Shown here one piece after another: positions 1 to 12,631 of a stretch of 64,000 nt of DNA. A program made the translations under genes and the position numbers. Under the pieces are notes generated by a model, which ran no database searches, was not told the DNA's origin, and saw nothing but the letters and a program-made list of their open reading frames with translations. Every line of letters begins with the position of its first letter. Position 1 is the stretch's first letter. The stretch covers positions 49,166,001 through 49,230,000 of the forward strand of contig OZ231128.1 of the NCBI GenBank assembly GCA_965153355.1, in the 5' to 3' direction. This DNA comes from Flaccisagitta enflata (Eukaryota; Chaetognatha; Sagittoidea; Aphragmophora).

Positions 1-83
1 TTGTTTTCTGATGGCTAAAATTTTTTTTTGGTGGTTAAGATCAATACCAAAGACTAAAGATTAGCTTCTTGCTTATATATTTT

Positions 84-270
84 TAGTCGCGTGCTACGCG
101 ACTCTACTCCCCGCTTTGTCGGTCCGTCGGTCCATCCGTCGGTCCGTCGGTCACGCTTTACTTTCTTGGGTTTTTGGCCTCACCGCTCCTGCCCAAATGA
201 TCTGGTGACCTCAATTACGGCCCCTGCCCAACCGCACGCGACTGGGGTAGCCGTGTATCCGGTCTTGTTT
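84..270 (+). mobile_element. Family A element, AGTCGCGTGC subfamily
   Basis: Begins with the hairpin TAGTCGCGTGCTACGCGACT, continues through a GTCGGTCC/GTCCATCC tetranucleotide core and ends with GCACGCGACT, GTAGCCGTGTATCC and TTGTTT. The distal GCACGCGACT is the inverse of the first hairpin arm. The copy looks complete. No coding capacity is visible, so it is probably non-autonomous. Confidence 0.8.
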
Positions 271-690
271 TTTTCACTTTGTACATTTTGTGTGACAAGA
301 ATGACTGCAAATGTCCACGAATTACAACAAGGAGTGGCCTATGTTTTTCATCCTACAGCCACATCTGCTCATAGTAGAGGTTTGAAAATTGGCATGAATT
401 GAAAGTAGAGTAAGTAGGGCGATTTCAGACGTTTCACCCAGGAGCAGTTATACAGTACACAGACATTAAGTTTCAACCTTCAGGGCATCAAGCTTCTACT
501 ATAAGCGGTTGATGCTCTATGGGTGAGTGGGTTGAGAAGCGTAGGTCGAAGAACTCAGCCACAAATCCAGTATCATGGTGACTGCAAACCGACGGCTTAT
601 TCCATACTCGTATAACACACTCAAAAAAGAAAAATGCCATCGATTGCTGAGTCATCGTCGGCCTCAAGCTGCTCCCTTCGGTCTTATACT
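271..690. other. Unassigned stretch
   Basis: Ordinary-complexity DNA. I see no recognisable gene, RNA or element. Confidence 0.5.
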
Positions 691-693
691 ATC

Positions 694-1271
<578 letters not shown>

Positions 1272-1279
1272 GGTGTAGA

Positions 1280-1556
1280 CAGGGGTGTATATAATTGAGT
1301 CGCTTTTGATTTTTTCTCCCCTCCTGCCTTTGATTTTCTTCCCCGCGATGCATTTTGTTGCATTTTAAAATCTATGATTTTCTTCCCCATAAGGCACTGA
1401 ATGAATAATGTTAAATTGTGTTTTAATAATCAGTAGTTATGATTTGGTAATGCCAAAATTTATATTTTCCCCCAATTTTCTTTTTTCTCTTCTTTCCCCC
1501 TTCGATTTCCTTACCCATCTCCAAACCCCTTGAAAACTCAATAATATACAGGCATG
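1280..1556. mobile_element. Family C hAT-like MITE, copy 1
   Basis: 277-bp element with imperfect terminal inverted repeats (CAGGGGTGTATATAATTGAG against the inverse of CTCAATAATATACAGGCATG). The flanks GGTGTAGA (1272-1279) and GATGTAGA (1557-1564) match at 7 of 8 bases, fitting an 8-bp target duplication of hAT type. It shares an internal GATTTTCTTCCCC motif with the copy at 13402-13708. Confidence 0.82.
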
Positions 1557-1564
1557 GATGTAGA

Positions 1565-1991
1565 CGAACTTTTTTCCTAAAAGTACCTCGAAATTATCCA
1601 CTACCACCACCTCATCCTCCACACTTAGAGCCAGATCACTCGATCTAACAAAGTTTCCATACCCAGCCCCTAACCACCAAGCAACCACCCCAAAAGGCTC
1701 TACCCATCTACAAGAAGAGCCAAATCACCGGAGCTAAAGAATTCCCATACCCAGCCTCTAACCTTCCAACGACCCCAAAGGGCTCAATCCACTACCACCA
1801 CTACTCCTGCCTCGATTGGCACGATTTCCACCCCTGAGCCTCCTCTAAGGTCACTTCTGCCCCTTCACAAATGAATGGACACATGAGCACATCTGTATCG
1901 GGACTATAAATCATGGACGACATTTATACTATGTCAACATCCAATGGACGAGTCAAGAAACGAAATTTGGTACCCGTAATATCTATACTAA
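1565..1991. other. Unassigned stretch with degenerate duplication
   Basis: Contains two diverged copies of an approximately 100-bp segment (near 1600-1690 and 1695-1790), each with CCCATACCCAGCC or a close relative and CCCAAA-GGCTC. Function unknown. Confidence 0.5.
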
Positions 1992-2557
1992 TAGTCGCAA
2001 AAGCGTTAGATGGTCAGCGGTACCCGTTGCCCCTATGTGAGTGTATGTGGGTGTGAGGTGGTTAGAGGGGCAGCGGCCCCAAAGGGGCCGATGACCTCTG
2101 CTGTTTTTATTTGAGCCTTAAGGCTGGAATTATAGCCTCAAGGCTGGAATTGGGGCCTTGAGGCTTGGAGTTGAGCCTGAGGCTGGGATTTGTTTCCTGA
2201 AGCTGGGAATTATGGCCTATAGGCTGGAATTATGGCTTGAGGCTGGAATTAGCTTTGAGGCTGGGATTGAGACCAAGGCTGGATTTGAGCCACGAGGCTG
2301 GGATTTGGGCCTCAAGGTTAGAATTTGGATCTCTGGGGTGGAACATAAGCCTCACAGCTAAGATTTGGGCCTCAGGGCTAGATTTTGGGCTTCTGGGCTA
2401 AAATTTAGGCCTCAAGGCTAGAATTTGGGCCTCAAGGTTAGAATTTGGGCCGCGAAACTGGGGGGGGCATGGACGGAGAAGGAGGAGGAGGAGAAATTTT
2501 TACATTAAGGTGAAAAGAGTAGTTTGGCTGTAATTCTTTCTGGGCTGCTGCCCAAAA
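1992..2557 (+). mobile_element. Family B element, long minisatellite core
   Basis: Starts TAGTCGCAAAAGCG, then GGTCAGCGGTACCC, then the hairpin GGCCCCAAAGGGGCC at about 2090. The core is a degenerate minisatellite of about 22-24 bp built on TTGAGGCTGGAATT. It ends with a G tract and GGGCTGCTGCCCAAAA. The right side touches the (GAT)n of the inverted duplication directly. Confidence 0.75.
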
Positions 2558-2591
2558 ATGATGATGATGATGACGATGAAATAAATGACGC

Positions 2592-2623
<32 letters not shown>

Positions 2624-2634
2624 GTGATGATGAC

Positions 2635-2673
<39 letters not shown>

Positions 2674-2689
2674 AGTGATCCAGTAATGG

Positions 2690-2740
<51 letters not shown>

Positions 2741-2743
2741 CGG

Positions 2744-2826
<83 letters not shown>

Positions 2827-2881
2827 GTGGTGATGAAGATGGTGGTAAGGATGATGGTGGTAAGGATGATGGTGATGATGG

Positions 2882-2958
<77 letters not shown>
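2558..2958. repeat. (GAT)n microsatellite
   Basis: About 400 bp of ATG/GAT triplets with GAC, GGT and GTAAG interruptions, open in all frames (poly-His, Ile, Asp, Met, Ser). A matching array lies at 63700-64000 on the opposite strand. Confidence 0.97.
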
Positions 2959-3071
2959 TAGAGAAGAATGGTGATAATGGAGTGCGGTGGTGTTGGTTTT
3001 TTCATGCAGCGTGAGAATTGTTTGGTGTCGCAAGAAGAATAGTCCTGAGGGAAAAAGATTTGAAGAGGAAT

Positions 3072-3480
<409 letters not shown>

Positions 3481-3802
3481 GACGGACAGACGGACGGACA
3501 GAGGAAGACACAGACAGACAGAAATAGAGACAGACGGACGACTGGACCGACCGATAGACCAACCTCTTGAGTCGTCCGAATATGAAAGATAGAAAGAAGA
3601 CATGCAGAGAAATGGAGTTGTGAGGTGAGAGGAGTAAAGAAGCAAAGCAGCAGAGGAGTAGAGAAGGGATGAGGGGATGGAAAAACGACGAAGGGACAGA
3701 TATTGTAGATATGGATTTCCGCCGAAATCCTCCTGGATTTTCTACCAAGCCATGTGATCGCATTTCCTGCTGTTTTGAAAAAAAAATGGGGAGGAAAAGA
3801 AT

Positions 3803-3821
3803 GAAAGAAAGAAAGAAAGAG

Positions 3822-3908
<87 letters not shown>

Positions 3909-3924
3909 AAAAAAGAAAGCTAAA

Positions 3925-4020
<96 letters not shown>

Positions 4021-4078
4021 AAAAAAAAAGGAAGAAAGACAGAAAGAAAAAAGATTGAAAGAAAGAAAGAAAGAATGA

Positions 4079-4154
<76 letters not shown>

Positions 4155-4292
4155 AAAAAAGAAAAAAAGAAAGAAAGAAAGAAAGAAAGAAGAAAAAGAA
4201 AGAAAGAAAGATAGAAAGAAAGAAAGAAAGAAGGAAAGAAAAAAAGAATGAAAAAAAGACAGCAAAGAAGACAGAAAGAAAAAAAGAAAGAC

Positions 4293-4355
<63 letters not shown>

Positions 4356-4372
4356 GAGAAAGAAAGAGGGAA
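3803..4372. repeat. (GAAA)n microsatellite
   Basis: About 570 bp of GAAA with scattered interruptions. Its counterpart at 62458-62960 carries a (GACA)n insertion that is absent here. Confidence 0.96.
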
Positions 4373-4386
4373 ACAAAGAAAATAAG

Positions 4387-4996
4387 ACGCAGTGTACGGG
4401 AAGAAGAAATTTCAAGCGTCATTACAATTTTTTACATATTCTTTATACTCTTTTTCTGTGATATTTTTTATTGAAAAAACATTTTTTAAGTGTTGAATGA
4501 TGAATTTTTGCATAGATAATCTCAAAAATACAGATTTGATATACATAACGTATTGGAAAAGGGTAGAAAAAAAAGTTTTTTTAAAGAAAATTATATTTTG
4601 TTATCTCACTCCTGTTAGGTGAAATTATATTACTGCATAGAAATAGAAAAATTTGCATTTCCAAAAACATGGCCCCTTTTTAAAAACATATAAGAAAAAG
4701 GCCATGTTCTTAGAAATGCAAAATTTTCTTTACAACAGCCGCAATATAATTTCACCCAACAACAATTTAAAAATTTGTTCACCATTTTTCCAAGGAATTC
4801 AAACATTCAAATCTCATTTCTGATTGTTATGAAACCATAGTCAGTATTCTGGGTTTAAAAACAATGTAAAAACACCTCATACATTTTATCGAAAATAATA
4901 AACTAAAAGCCCAATAATATCTTTGGATTCTAAATACATATCAAAATTATAAAGTAAACTGAAACCAAAATTTCCTGTTCCTGTACACCATGACAT
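4387..4996. mobile_element. AT-rich foldback element missing from the other arm
   Basis: Sub-terminal inverted repeats of 21 bp (from GTGTAC at 4392 to AAATTT, and its inverse ending GTACAC at 4988) match at 18 positions. A second internal hairpin (about 4618-4757) pairs GGTGAAATTATATT with AATATAATTTCACC around a short loop. In the right arm, AAAATAAG runs straight into AAACAAAC, so this interval is an insertion. ATAA flanks both ends as a possible target duplication. Confidence 0.8.
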
Positions 4997-5192
4997 AACA
5001 AACAAAACAACAAACAAACAAAGAGAATGAAGTGAGAAAAAAAATACTTGCTATATTTTTTCGCTGCCCATGCTCTGTCACACGTGCATTAAAGTAGTAT
5101 ATCAATAGAGAAAAGTACGTAAAATTTTTTTAATCCGGTCTTTTATTCATCACTAAACGAATGCTCAACATACAACACCATCAATCTCTGAC

Positions 5193-5210
5193 TCTCTGAC
5201 TCTCTGACTC

Positions 5211-5243
<33 letters not shown>

Positions 5244-5244
5244 T
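5193..5244. repeat. (CTCTGA)n-(TC)n microsatellite
   Basis: Short TCTGAC hexamer run followed by TC dinucleotides. The inverse copy is the longer (GA)n at 62039-62110. Confidence 0.93.
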
Positions 5245-5443
5245 AGCCTCGTTTCCATCAACGTTTATGACTCCCTTGGCTAGCATTCCGTCAGAGGGTT
5301 AGTCATTTTAGATTGACATTCAGATGGGCGGGAAGCGATTGCGCAGTGGACAGTTGTGAAGTCGGGTACAGTTGAAAGTAGGGCGGACAGTTTTGAAGAT
5401 TCGTTGGACGTTGATGAGAATGAGATAATGGTTTTTCCTTCAA

Positions 5444-5596
5444 AACAAGGCCGGATACACGGCTACCTCAGTCGCGTGCGGGTGGGCAGGGGCCGTTATT
5501 GAGGTCAATGCATCATTTGGTTAGCCCTTATTATCACTGCCCCTGCCCAGCGCCCACCCACACGCAACTTGGGTAGTCGAGTATCCGACCTTGTTT
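5444..5596. mobile_element. Family A head-to-head dimer
   Basis: Both outer ends are the AACAAGGCC end: it starts AACAAGGCCGGATACACGG and finishes GTATCCGACCTTGTTT. The hairpin ends are absent, so two copies are fused through their middles. A further degenerate piece (about 5605-5670) keeps the GTCAGTCAGTTGGTC core. Confidence 0.7.
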
Positions 5597-5940
5597 ACCT
5601 ATCACCTACACGCGATGGCTATAGTTGCTTTGTCAGTGGGTCAGTCAGTTGGTCTGTCGGCTTGTTGTCACTTTTTTTTTATGCAATGCTACGAGTGTCC
5701 ATTGGCATGAAATTGTAGGCCTCGACTGGTTACCCTCTCCTTTTGAAGGTATTTTGACATGAGGAAAATTCATCTCAAACGCGGAGTAAACTTAAATCCC
5801 CTGCGATGGCCATCGAAAAATCCCCTCTGCATACGATTGTCAATAATGGCAGGAAAATAAAGAAGAAAAAAAGGAAAGAACGAGTAAACTATTTCGTTTA
5901 ATGGTGGACCAGGCCTGACATAAAAGCCAAATGGAGTTTC

Positions 5941-5958
5941 CATCTCTCTCTCTCTCTC

Positions 5959-5997
<39 letters not shown>

Positions 5998-5999
5998 TT
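5941..5999. repeat. (TC)n-(TGTC)n microsatellite
   Basis: TC dinucleotides followed by TGTC tetranucleotides, the same order as in the large duplication arms. Confidence 0.95.
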
Positions 6000-6127
6000 C
6001 AGCGTCGCCACCACCTGCAGTGTCTCAAAAATTGAGCTTTTCTCGGTTGTGGTGTCTGTTGAGGTTAACTCACGAGGTTGAAACCTGCCAAGTTCTGTGT
6101 TCACTCCATGGTGTGCTACACCATGTG

Positions 6128-6128
6128 T

Positions 6129-6188
<60 letters not shown>

Positions 6189-6208
6189 TGTGTCTGTGTC
6201 TGTGTATA
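6128..6208. repeat. (TG)n microsatellite
   Basis: TG dinucleotides ending in a TGTGTC variant. Confidence 0.96.
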
Positions 6209-6371
6209 TTTATTTGAGAGAAGTGTGCAGAACCTGGAGGCACACAACCGATAGTTGAATGAACACGGACACGCAGGGGGTCATCTTGTGCTTGAGAACG
6301 GATGTTCGTGGACGAGTGTTTGTGACGCGCTGACAAACTGGACTAGAAAAAAAAACAGCAGTCGATTTTTT

Positions 6372-6579
6372 TAGTCGCTGGCTAACCGGCTCTACAAAAT
6401 CCGGAACGCGAAATTTTGGATGGTGCGAAATCGGCTGAAATGCTAATCTGTGAGTATTACGGCTCCTGCCCGGCCACAATACAGCCCCCGCCTTCCCTCA
6501 TACTGCCCCTGCCCACTCGCAACACTGCCCCTGCCCATTCGCCAGCGACTACTGATTGGCCGTGTATCTGGCCTTGTTT
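6372..6579 (+). mobile_element. Family A element, AGTCGCTGG subfamily
   Basis: Starts TAGTCGCTGGCTAACCGG and ends CGCCAGCGACT, then GGCCGTGTATCTGGCCTTGTTT-like sequence. Distal CCAGCGACT is the inverse of proximal AGTCGCTGG. The core is CTGCCC-rich rather than tetranucleotide. Confidence 0.72.
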
Positions 6580-6750
6580 AGTTTGCGATAACCCCGCCTT
6601 GGAATGAAAGCCCATCCCGTGTACCAACAATTCACAATTCAACAGCTAAGAATTGTGCTGGCTCATAACATTCTTATTTGAGTTTTGAAATAAGCGGAAT
6701 TTTCTTTTTTTTTTGAAAACAGATATAGTCCGTCTATCTAAATTAGGGCG

Positions 6751-7251
6751 TACAGCGAAACCGCGCTATAAAGGATCCAAGAGTGACATAAATCCGCCTA
6801 TAACGGATTGAAAAACTTGGTCCCTTTACCTTGATTTCTTTTAATTTCTATGTTGGCGATAACAGAAATGCACCTGTAGTGGATGAAATTTTTTGGTCCT
6901 TTGACATCCGTTATTGCAAGGTTTTACCGTTATTCTTTTCAACTTTCCAATTTTGGTTCTTTTTTTCCCATTTACTACCTATTGGAATGATTTTGTTCAG
7001 CTTTACTATAAGCACGCCAAACCTGTTGGCCCAATAACTGTATTTTGCAACATTCTAGCGAAAAGTAAAAGAATACAGTTGAGCTTCACTAGAGCGCATG
7101 GCAGGGGACTGGGCAAAATTATGCCTTGTAGTGAAGCTGCCTTATTGCCAAACTAGAAATAACTGCATAATTTTTTATGGGACTGAAATTTCTCTGCGTT
7201 ATAGGCGGGCATGCCTTACTAGCGGGTGCACTCTAGCGGTGCTCCACTGTA
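6751..7251. mobile_element. Possible pogo/Tc1-like MITE
   Basis: Left TACAGCGAAACCGCGCTATA resembles the inverse of the right end (TACAGTGGAGCACCGCTAGA), and both sub-ends contain CCGCCTATAACG. Both ends abut TA. An extra TIR-like TACAGTTGAGC at 7074 suggests a nested or rearranged copy. No transposase is visible. Confidence 0.5.
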
Positions 7252-7469
7252 TTTGAACGAAGATTTTTAAAATCAGCGACATTTTGCAATTCGTGTTGTC
7301 TCAGGTCTGAGACTCGAGCTTTTTGGCGCCGAATGGAATTTCTCAAAGACTCAATCGCAGCTGATAACAAAAATGCAAATCGTAAAAAAAAGGAAAACTA
7401 GGAGATTGAGGAGTGGAAGAATTTACCGAAAAGGAGGGGGGAAAGATGATGGTGGAGTTGAAGTGAGAA

Positions 7470-7754
<285 letters not shown>

Positions 7755-8047
7755 TCTCCCTGTCCTGCCACTCATATGCTTGACAAACTGAGTTCTTTTT
7801 GCACCAATGGTTTTTTCTTCTTTTTTTTTCTGATGCGTTGCAATAATAAAGCGTAATGATCTGAATGACACTCAAATGGTGAGTGAAGACCAGCCGAGGG
7901 AAAGTCCTTCACCCAACGCACAGTGCTCCGACACAGTATAGTTTTAATCTACATGGTTTGCCTTGTACATGCCTTGCCATGGCTTACACACGCCTTGCCG
8001 TGTACATGCATTTGATTCTGTTTCGTTGTACAGGAAAAAGTGAGCAT

Positions 8048-8229
8048 CAAGGCCGGACACACGGCCACCCCAGTCGCGTGCGGGTGGGCAGGGGCCATAT
8101 TTCATAAAACTTGATCACTTAGGCGGGAGCCATGAGGCCAAAGACCGCAAAACCCAAAGTTAAGTGTGACGGACGGACATATGGACCGACGGACGGACGG
8201 ACGAACCCACAAAGCGTAGCACGCGACTA
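8048..8229 (-). mobile_element. Family A element, AGTCGCGTGC subfamily
   Basis: On the minus strand it runs from the hairpin end (+ strand GCGTAGCACGCGACTA at 8214-8229) through a (CGGA) core to CAAGGCCGGACACACGG. All three arm motifs are present, so the copy is essentially complete. Confidence 0.8.
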
Positions 8230-8426
8230 ACAATCTCTTAGTCCTCATTTGGTAGATAATCTTTATGTTCGCCTGTCCGTTGGTCCGTTGGTCACTGAGA
8301 GGTTATATGCTTATTATTAATACGCACGCTTTAATTATCTAACTTAAGGCTTTGTTACCCGCTCTTCATCCTATTTATTTGTTGCTACACTTTGATCAGT
8401 CTGTGTGCTTGTAAGTTGCACTATCA

Positions 8427-9013
8427 AGAGCAAAAGTATGGCAACACCATAACATTTTTTTCTATTTATTCAATAAATGGTACATAACATGATTACTAGA
8501 TATGTGCAATACTTGATGTCCCCTCCTTGGGCATCAAAAACTGCCTTCATAGGCCTTAGCATGCGTTTTTAAAGAGATCTCAGGTAAATTGGCAAGATCT
8601 TCCTCTAGACCAAAAAAGCGATTCTTTTAAGCCTTGCTATACAATCAAAGTCGTGTGTCCTTGCTTAGTAGCTGCTTTGTTTGAGACCAACGAGGGGATT
8701 GAGATCTGGGCTGTCCCTCAACCAACCACCAAAAAGTTTGACGCCAAGTTTTGTGTGCTATTGCTTCCTTGTAACAGCGCGATGTGTCAGAATGCTATCT
8801 TTTAATAACTACCTGCAATTTTTTTGCCATTTTTGATTTGCAGTAGCAATCTTGTTTTGTTTGCCATTTCTAAACGCTTTGACTTAGATGTATGCGGTTT
8901 GCGTCATTGGATCAAAAATTTGATCTAGTTTCAGAATCTCACTGATTTTTATATAGATTTTTTAGTCTAAATAGAGATATTACTCAAAACATCTGTTGCC
9001 ATACTTTTGCTCT
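8427..9013 (-). mobile_element. Decayed Tc1/mariner element
   Basis: Perfect 20-bp terminal inverted repeats, AGAGCAAAAGTATGGCAACA (8427-8446) and its inverse (8994-9013). The 587-bp interior on the minus strand encodes the C-terminal part of a Tc1-type transposase. Much of the N-terminal half is missing, so it is an internally deleted copy. Confidence 0.85.
8470..8790 (-). pseudogene. Tc1-like transposase C-terminal remnant
   Basis: Tc1/mariner transposases cut and paste DNA with a DDE catalytic triad. On the minus strand WLRDSPDLNP (8694-8723) matches the conserved W-x-SPDLNPIE block, and MKAVFDAQGG plus IKY (about 8509-8556) matches the C-terminal AVI-x-AKGG-x-TKY block. The last catalytic Glu, expected after NP-x, is replaced (NPLV). 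Three in-frame stops lie between the blocks. Upstream, a SDTSRCYKEA-like stretch in another frame may be the second catalytic Asp region, implying a frameshift. It is non-functional. Confidence 0.85.
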
Positions 9014-9014
9014 A

Positions 9015-9358
9015 GAAAGTAACACAGTAATAAATCACTTCTTATCAATAAACCTCTGTATTCCGTAACCTTGGGGGAAGGAAATGGCGGCTCTGAATAC
9101 ATCATTTGTTATATTTGTACAATATAATGATCGATGAGTTTAAGCCTTCCAAGAGGGCTCTCTGAGAAGATACCTCGCCCACTGCATTCTATTACATACT
9201 GTGAGGAGAGTATTCAAATATTCACCACCTGTATTTATGCATTGCTTAACATGGCTCAAGAATTGCCTAGCTATGCTTAAGCAACGATCGCATCGTGAAC
9301 ATCCTCCAGGAGGACTAGATAACAATATACAGAGTAGAATACAATCTTTGGTCATATA
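9015..9358. other. Unassigned stretch
   Basis: Ordinary-complexity DNA with short frames of 60-70 codons on both strands. No family is recognised. Confidence 0.45.
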
Positions 9359-9711
9359 CCTTTTTTTTATAAGAGACCTTTTTATATTTTATAATTTTTA
9401 AAGAAATCACTTAAAGAATCGTATTAAAATAAATGATAATCACTAAATTTTTTAAGTGAAATTGATAGTTTTTTTTTCTGAAAAAGACTACTTCTTTGAT
9501 GATATTGTTTGTCTAATTAAGCAAGATAATACAGTACAGTAATGAATAAGTTTTTTTTTTAAGATACATAGAATATCACTAAATAATGTGCTTTTTTTAT
9601 ACAATGAAAGAATGAAGAACAATTTAAGAGACGTTGAGCCTCGAAATGGCAAAAAAATCAAGAGTACCCAGGCTGAGTAAAAAAAAGGTTGTCTCTTATA
9701 AAAAAAAGTGT
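9359..9711. mobile_element. Possible small TIR element
   Basis: CTTTTTTTTATAAGAGAC near 9360 is repeated in inverse as GTCTCTTATAAAAAAAAG near 9692-9709. The interior is AT-rich and non-coding. The low-complexity T run weakens the call. Confidence 0.4.
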
Positions 9712-10315
9712 AGCAACTTTATCATAATTCATTTACATTACAGTTTACACATGTATAAATGCGGTCTCTTTTAGGGACTTTATCTAAGGCATCACATTTC
9801 ATAACTTCTTGTACAAGGCAAAAGGTACTTCCAACTATTCCACAATTGTGTCTGAAAACCGCCAACGAGATATTTTTTGCCTGGCTGGCTTTCTCCCCTC
9901 TGGCTCACTCAGGGATCAAAGTTCAATATTTCCGTGAGACCTAAAAACTGATGAAGCGGGAAAAAGAGGTTATCCAATGTTCGTTGGAATAGAAGACGGA
10001 AAATGATCATCCATCATCCATAATTGACTCACAACCAACAATATGGAATGTGTAGACCGCGGAAAAAAGAGGGGGGGGTAGTTATAAGATGTGGGCTTGG
10101 AGGATGTTGTGGATGGAATGAAGAAGCGTCTTAGTGAGAAGTTCTGTTATAAAAACTTATATACGTAAAGGCACGACAAATTTTCATTAAACAAAACAAA
10201 GCCAAGAGTTACGCGGTAAGATGCGTTCTCTTTCGATAAAAGTTTCTACACCTCTCTATGCCCCACCCATGATGACATGGACATGGGAAAATAGCTCAGA
10301 GATGTAGAAGTAAAG
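9712..10315. other. Unassigned stretch
   Basis: No recognisable gene or repeat apart from a short G run near 10071. Confidence 0.5.
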
Positions 10316-10479
10316 AACAAGGCCGGATACACGGCCATCAGTTGCGGACGGGTGGGCAGGGGCGGAAATGCGCGTTTTCCCACTTTTCAACTCGAGCGTG
10401 ACCGACCAACCAACCAACCGACCGACCGACCGACCGACGGACGGACAAAGCCTCTTATAGAGTTGCGTGTCCGCAACTA
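10316..10479 (-). mobile_element. Family A element, AGTTGCGGAC subfamily
   Basis: AACAAGGCCGGATACACGG end at left, AGTTGCGGAC sub-end, CCGACCAACC/CCGACGGA core, and hairpin AGTTGCGTGTCCGCAACTA at right. The arm differs from the AGTCGCGTGC subfamily, yet all copies within this element agree. An (AAC)n array begins directly at its hairpin end. Confidence 0.82.
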
Positions 10480-10480
10480 A

Positions 10481-10864
<384 letters not shown>

Positions 10865-10865
10865 A

Positions 10866-11372
10866 GGAAGACATTGACGGTCAAGTCGGTTTCAAACAGA
10901 CGAAGGGGAAATGATACAAGCGTGTGAGGGAAACCAGACCGATAGTAGGTGGGAAATTTCCAGCTAAAAACGCAAAGTACTAGTCAAAAAAATAGACAAG
11001 TGAATGAGGGGCTGTCTTAATTTGCTGGGTGTAAGTGGACAATGCTCGGTTCCAGGTGGAACATATCGCGCTTTTGAGTTTTAAATGTGTACTATTATCA
11101 TAAATTCTTCAACAATCAAGCAACCGCAGCTGCTTTCAAGTCCTCTGCCGCTGCTCCTGCAGGTGCTGCCGCATTTCCAATAGAAAGAAAAACAAAAGAA
11201 CAGTTTTTGCCAGTAATTTCTTATGTAACACAATAAAGGGCTTAGGCGATTGGTGATTTTTGATAGGACAAGGTCAAATTTACGTCAGAACTGAAAGTTA
11301 AGACAGTCTATAACTCCCCGATGTGCCCTAAATCCCGGAATTCTCGATACATTGGATGCCTACCGATAGTTT
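10866..11372. other. Unassigned stretch
   Basis: No gene or element recognised. Confidence 0.5.
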
Positions 11373-11373
11373 A

Positions 11374-11459
11374 GTCGCGTGCTACGCGACTCTATACCCC
11401 GCTTTGTCCGTCGGTCGGTCGGTTGGTTTGTTGGTCGGTCCGTTGATTGGTCGGTCCAC
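11374..11459 (+). mobile_element. Family A hairpin end, truncated
   Basis: Intact hairpin TAGTCGCGTGCTACGCGACT and GTCGGTCGGTTGG core, but the sequence switches abruptly to a family B end at about 11460. The distal end is lost. Confidence 0.75.
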
Positions 11460-11765
11460 TTTTGGGCAGCGGTCCGGAAGGGGTCGATGACCTATGCTTT
11501 CACACAGGGGAATTATCTCCCTCTTCTCTTCCTTCTCTGTAACCCCCCCCCCCCCGCCACCCTCTAGGCCCATATATCAGCCTCGAGGCCCATATTCCAG
11601 CCTCAGAGCCCAAATCGCAGTCATGCGGGCCAAAAATCCCAACCTCAAGGCCCGAATCCCATCTTTAAAGCCCAAATTACAGTCTCGAGGGATTTGGACC
11701 CCAAGATTGGGATTTGGGCCTCAAGGCTGGGATATGGGCTTTAAGGCTTACATTTCCTCAAGATA
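11460..11765 (-). mobile_element. Family B element fused to family A
   Basis: Reads TTGGGCAGCGGTCC, GATGACCTATGCTTTCACAC, a C tract and a degenerate minisatellite of about 22 bp (CCTCGAGGCCCATAT type). It lacks the GGTCAGCGGTACCC end and stops near AGATAGTCG. Confidence 0.68.
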
Positions 11766-12226
11766 GTCGTAAAATTAAAAATCTGTTTTCATGATTAATG
11801 TGCGTACAGAGGGGTTCTCTTTCAATTTTCAACTATCAAGCACTGGCCTGACCCAAATTACAAAGCGAAAACAAAATCAGTGATGCTTTTATCAAGCAAA
11901 GAGGAAAAAATGAAAATTATCAATGTATCAGTCGAGGATTTGAACAATAGACTTATGAAGGCTGTCTGACCCTCCTTAATCACAAACTCTTTTTCCCAGG
12001 TCAATGTTTTAAGAAATAATTTCTTTTCTCACCTCGCGCATTATCTCAGTGCTCATGTCAGGCGATCTACTCACTAGCCACAGACGCTGACTGCTTCTAT
12101 GAATTTGTGCATTAAAACTGAGAGTTAGGGAGACTAAAAACGAGATGATGAAAAAAATCGATCATAAGTTGCACCTTTACCCTGTATTTCTCACAATTTT
12201 TACTTTCATGAATGGCAAAATAATGA
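11766..12226. other. Unassigned stretch
   Basis: AT-rich, no recognisable feature. Confidence 0.5.
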
Positions 12227-12516
12227 CAATTTTTTAGACACTCGCTAGCCTGACTGGGGCAACGTAGGAAGCTGAAATTTTTTCTGTAGATAGAGAAGAC
12301 ATGTGGCCAGGGTAGACCTGGAACAAATTCCTAAAAAAGCTATTAGCCTCTATATTGCTACATTTTAAAGATTTCTTCTTGGATTTATTGTATGTAAAAT
12401 AATGAAATTTAAAATTTTTTTACAGGTCTACCCTGGCCACATATCTTGTCTATCTTCAGTAAAAATTTCAGCTTCCTCCGTTGCCCCAGTCAGGCTAGCG
12501 AGTGTCTGAAAAATTG
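12227..12516. mobile_element. Foldback (hairpin) element
   Basis: Two arms of about 95-100 bp (12227-12325 and 12421-12516) are near-perfect inverted copies; both contain CACTCGCTAGCCTGACTGGG and CCAGGGTAGACCTG in opposite orientation. The spacer is about 95 bp. The structure fits a foldback MITE; no clear target duplication is visible. Confidence 0.8.
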
Positions 12517-12631
12517 CCTATATTTGGGTTTTTTCAATTTTCTGAAATTTTTTGAAGGGGTTTCTTACACTAATTTTTGACATTCTATAAAAGAAAAAAA
12601 ATTTCGGGGTAACTTCATTTTGAAGCAACGA

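Noticed and set aside
84-270. Family A read as a canonical Helitron (5' TC, 3' hairpin-CTRR)
   Set aside because: The CTAA after the hairpin is suggestive, but the other end is AACAAGG, not TC, and no Rep-helicase is present. Left as Helentron-like at most.
2500-3033. Long poly-His, poly-Ile, poly-Asp and poly-Met frames
   Set aside because: Products of the (GAT)n array in different frames; no flanking coding sequence.
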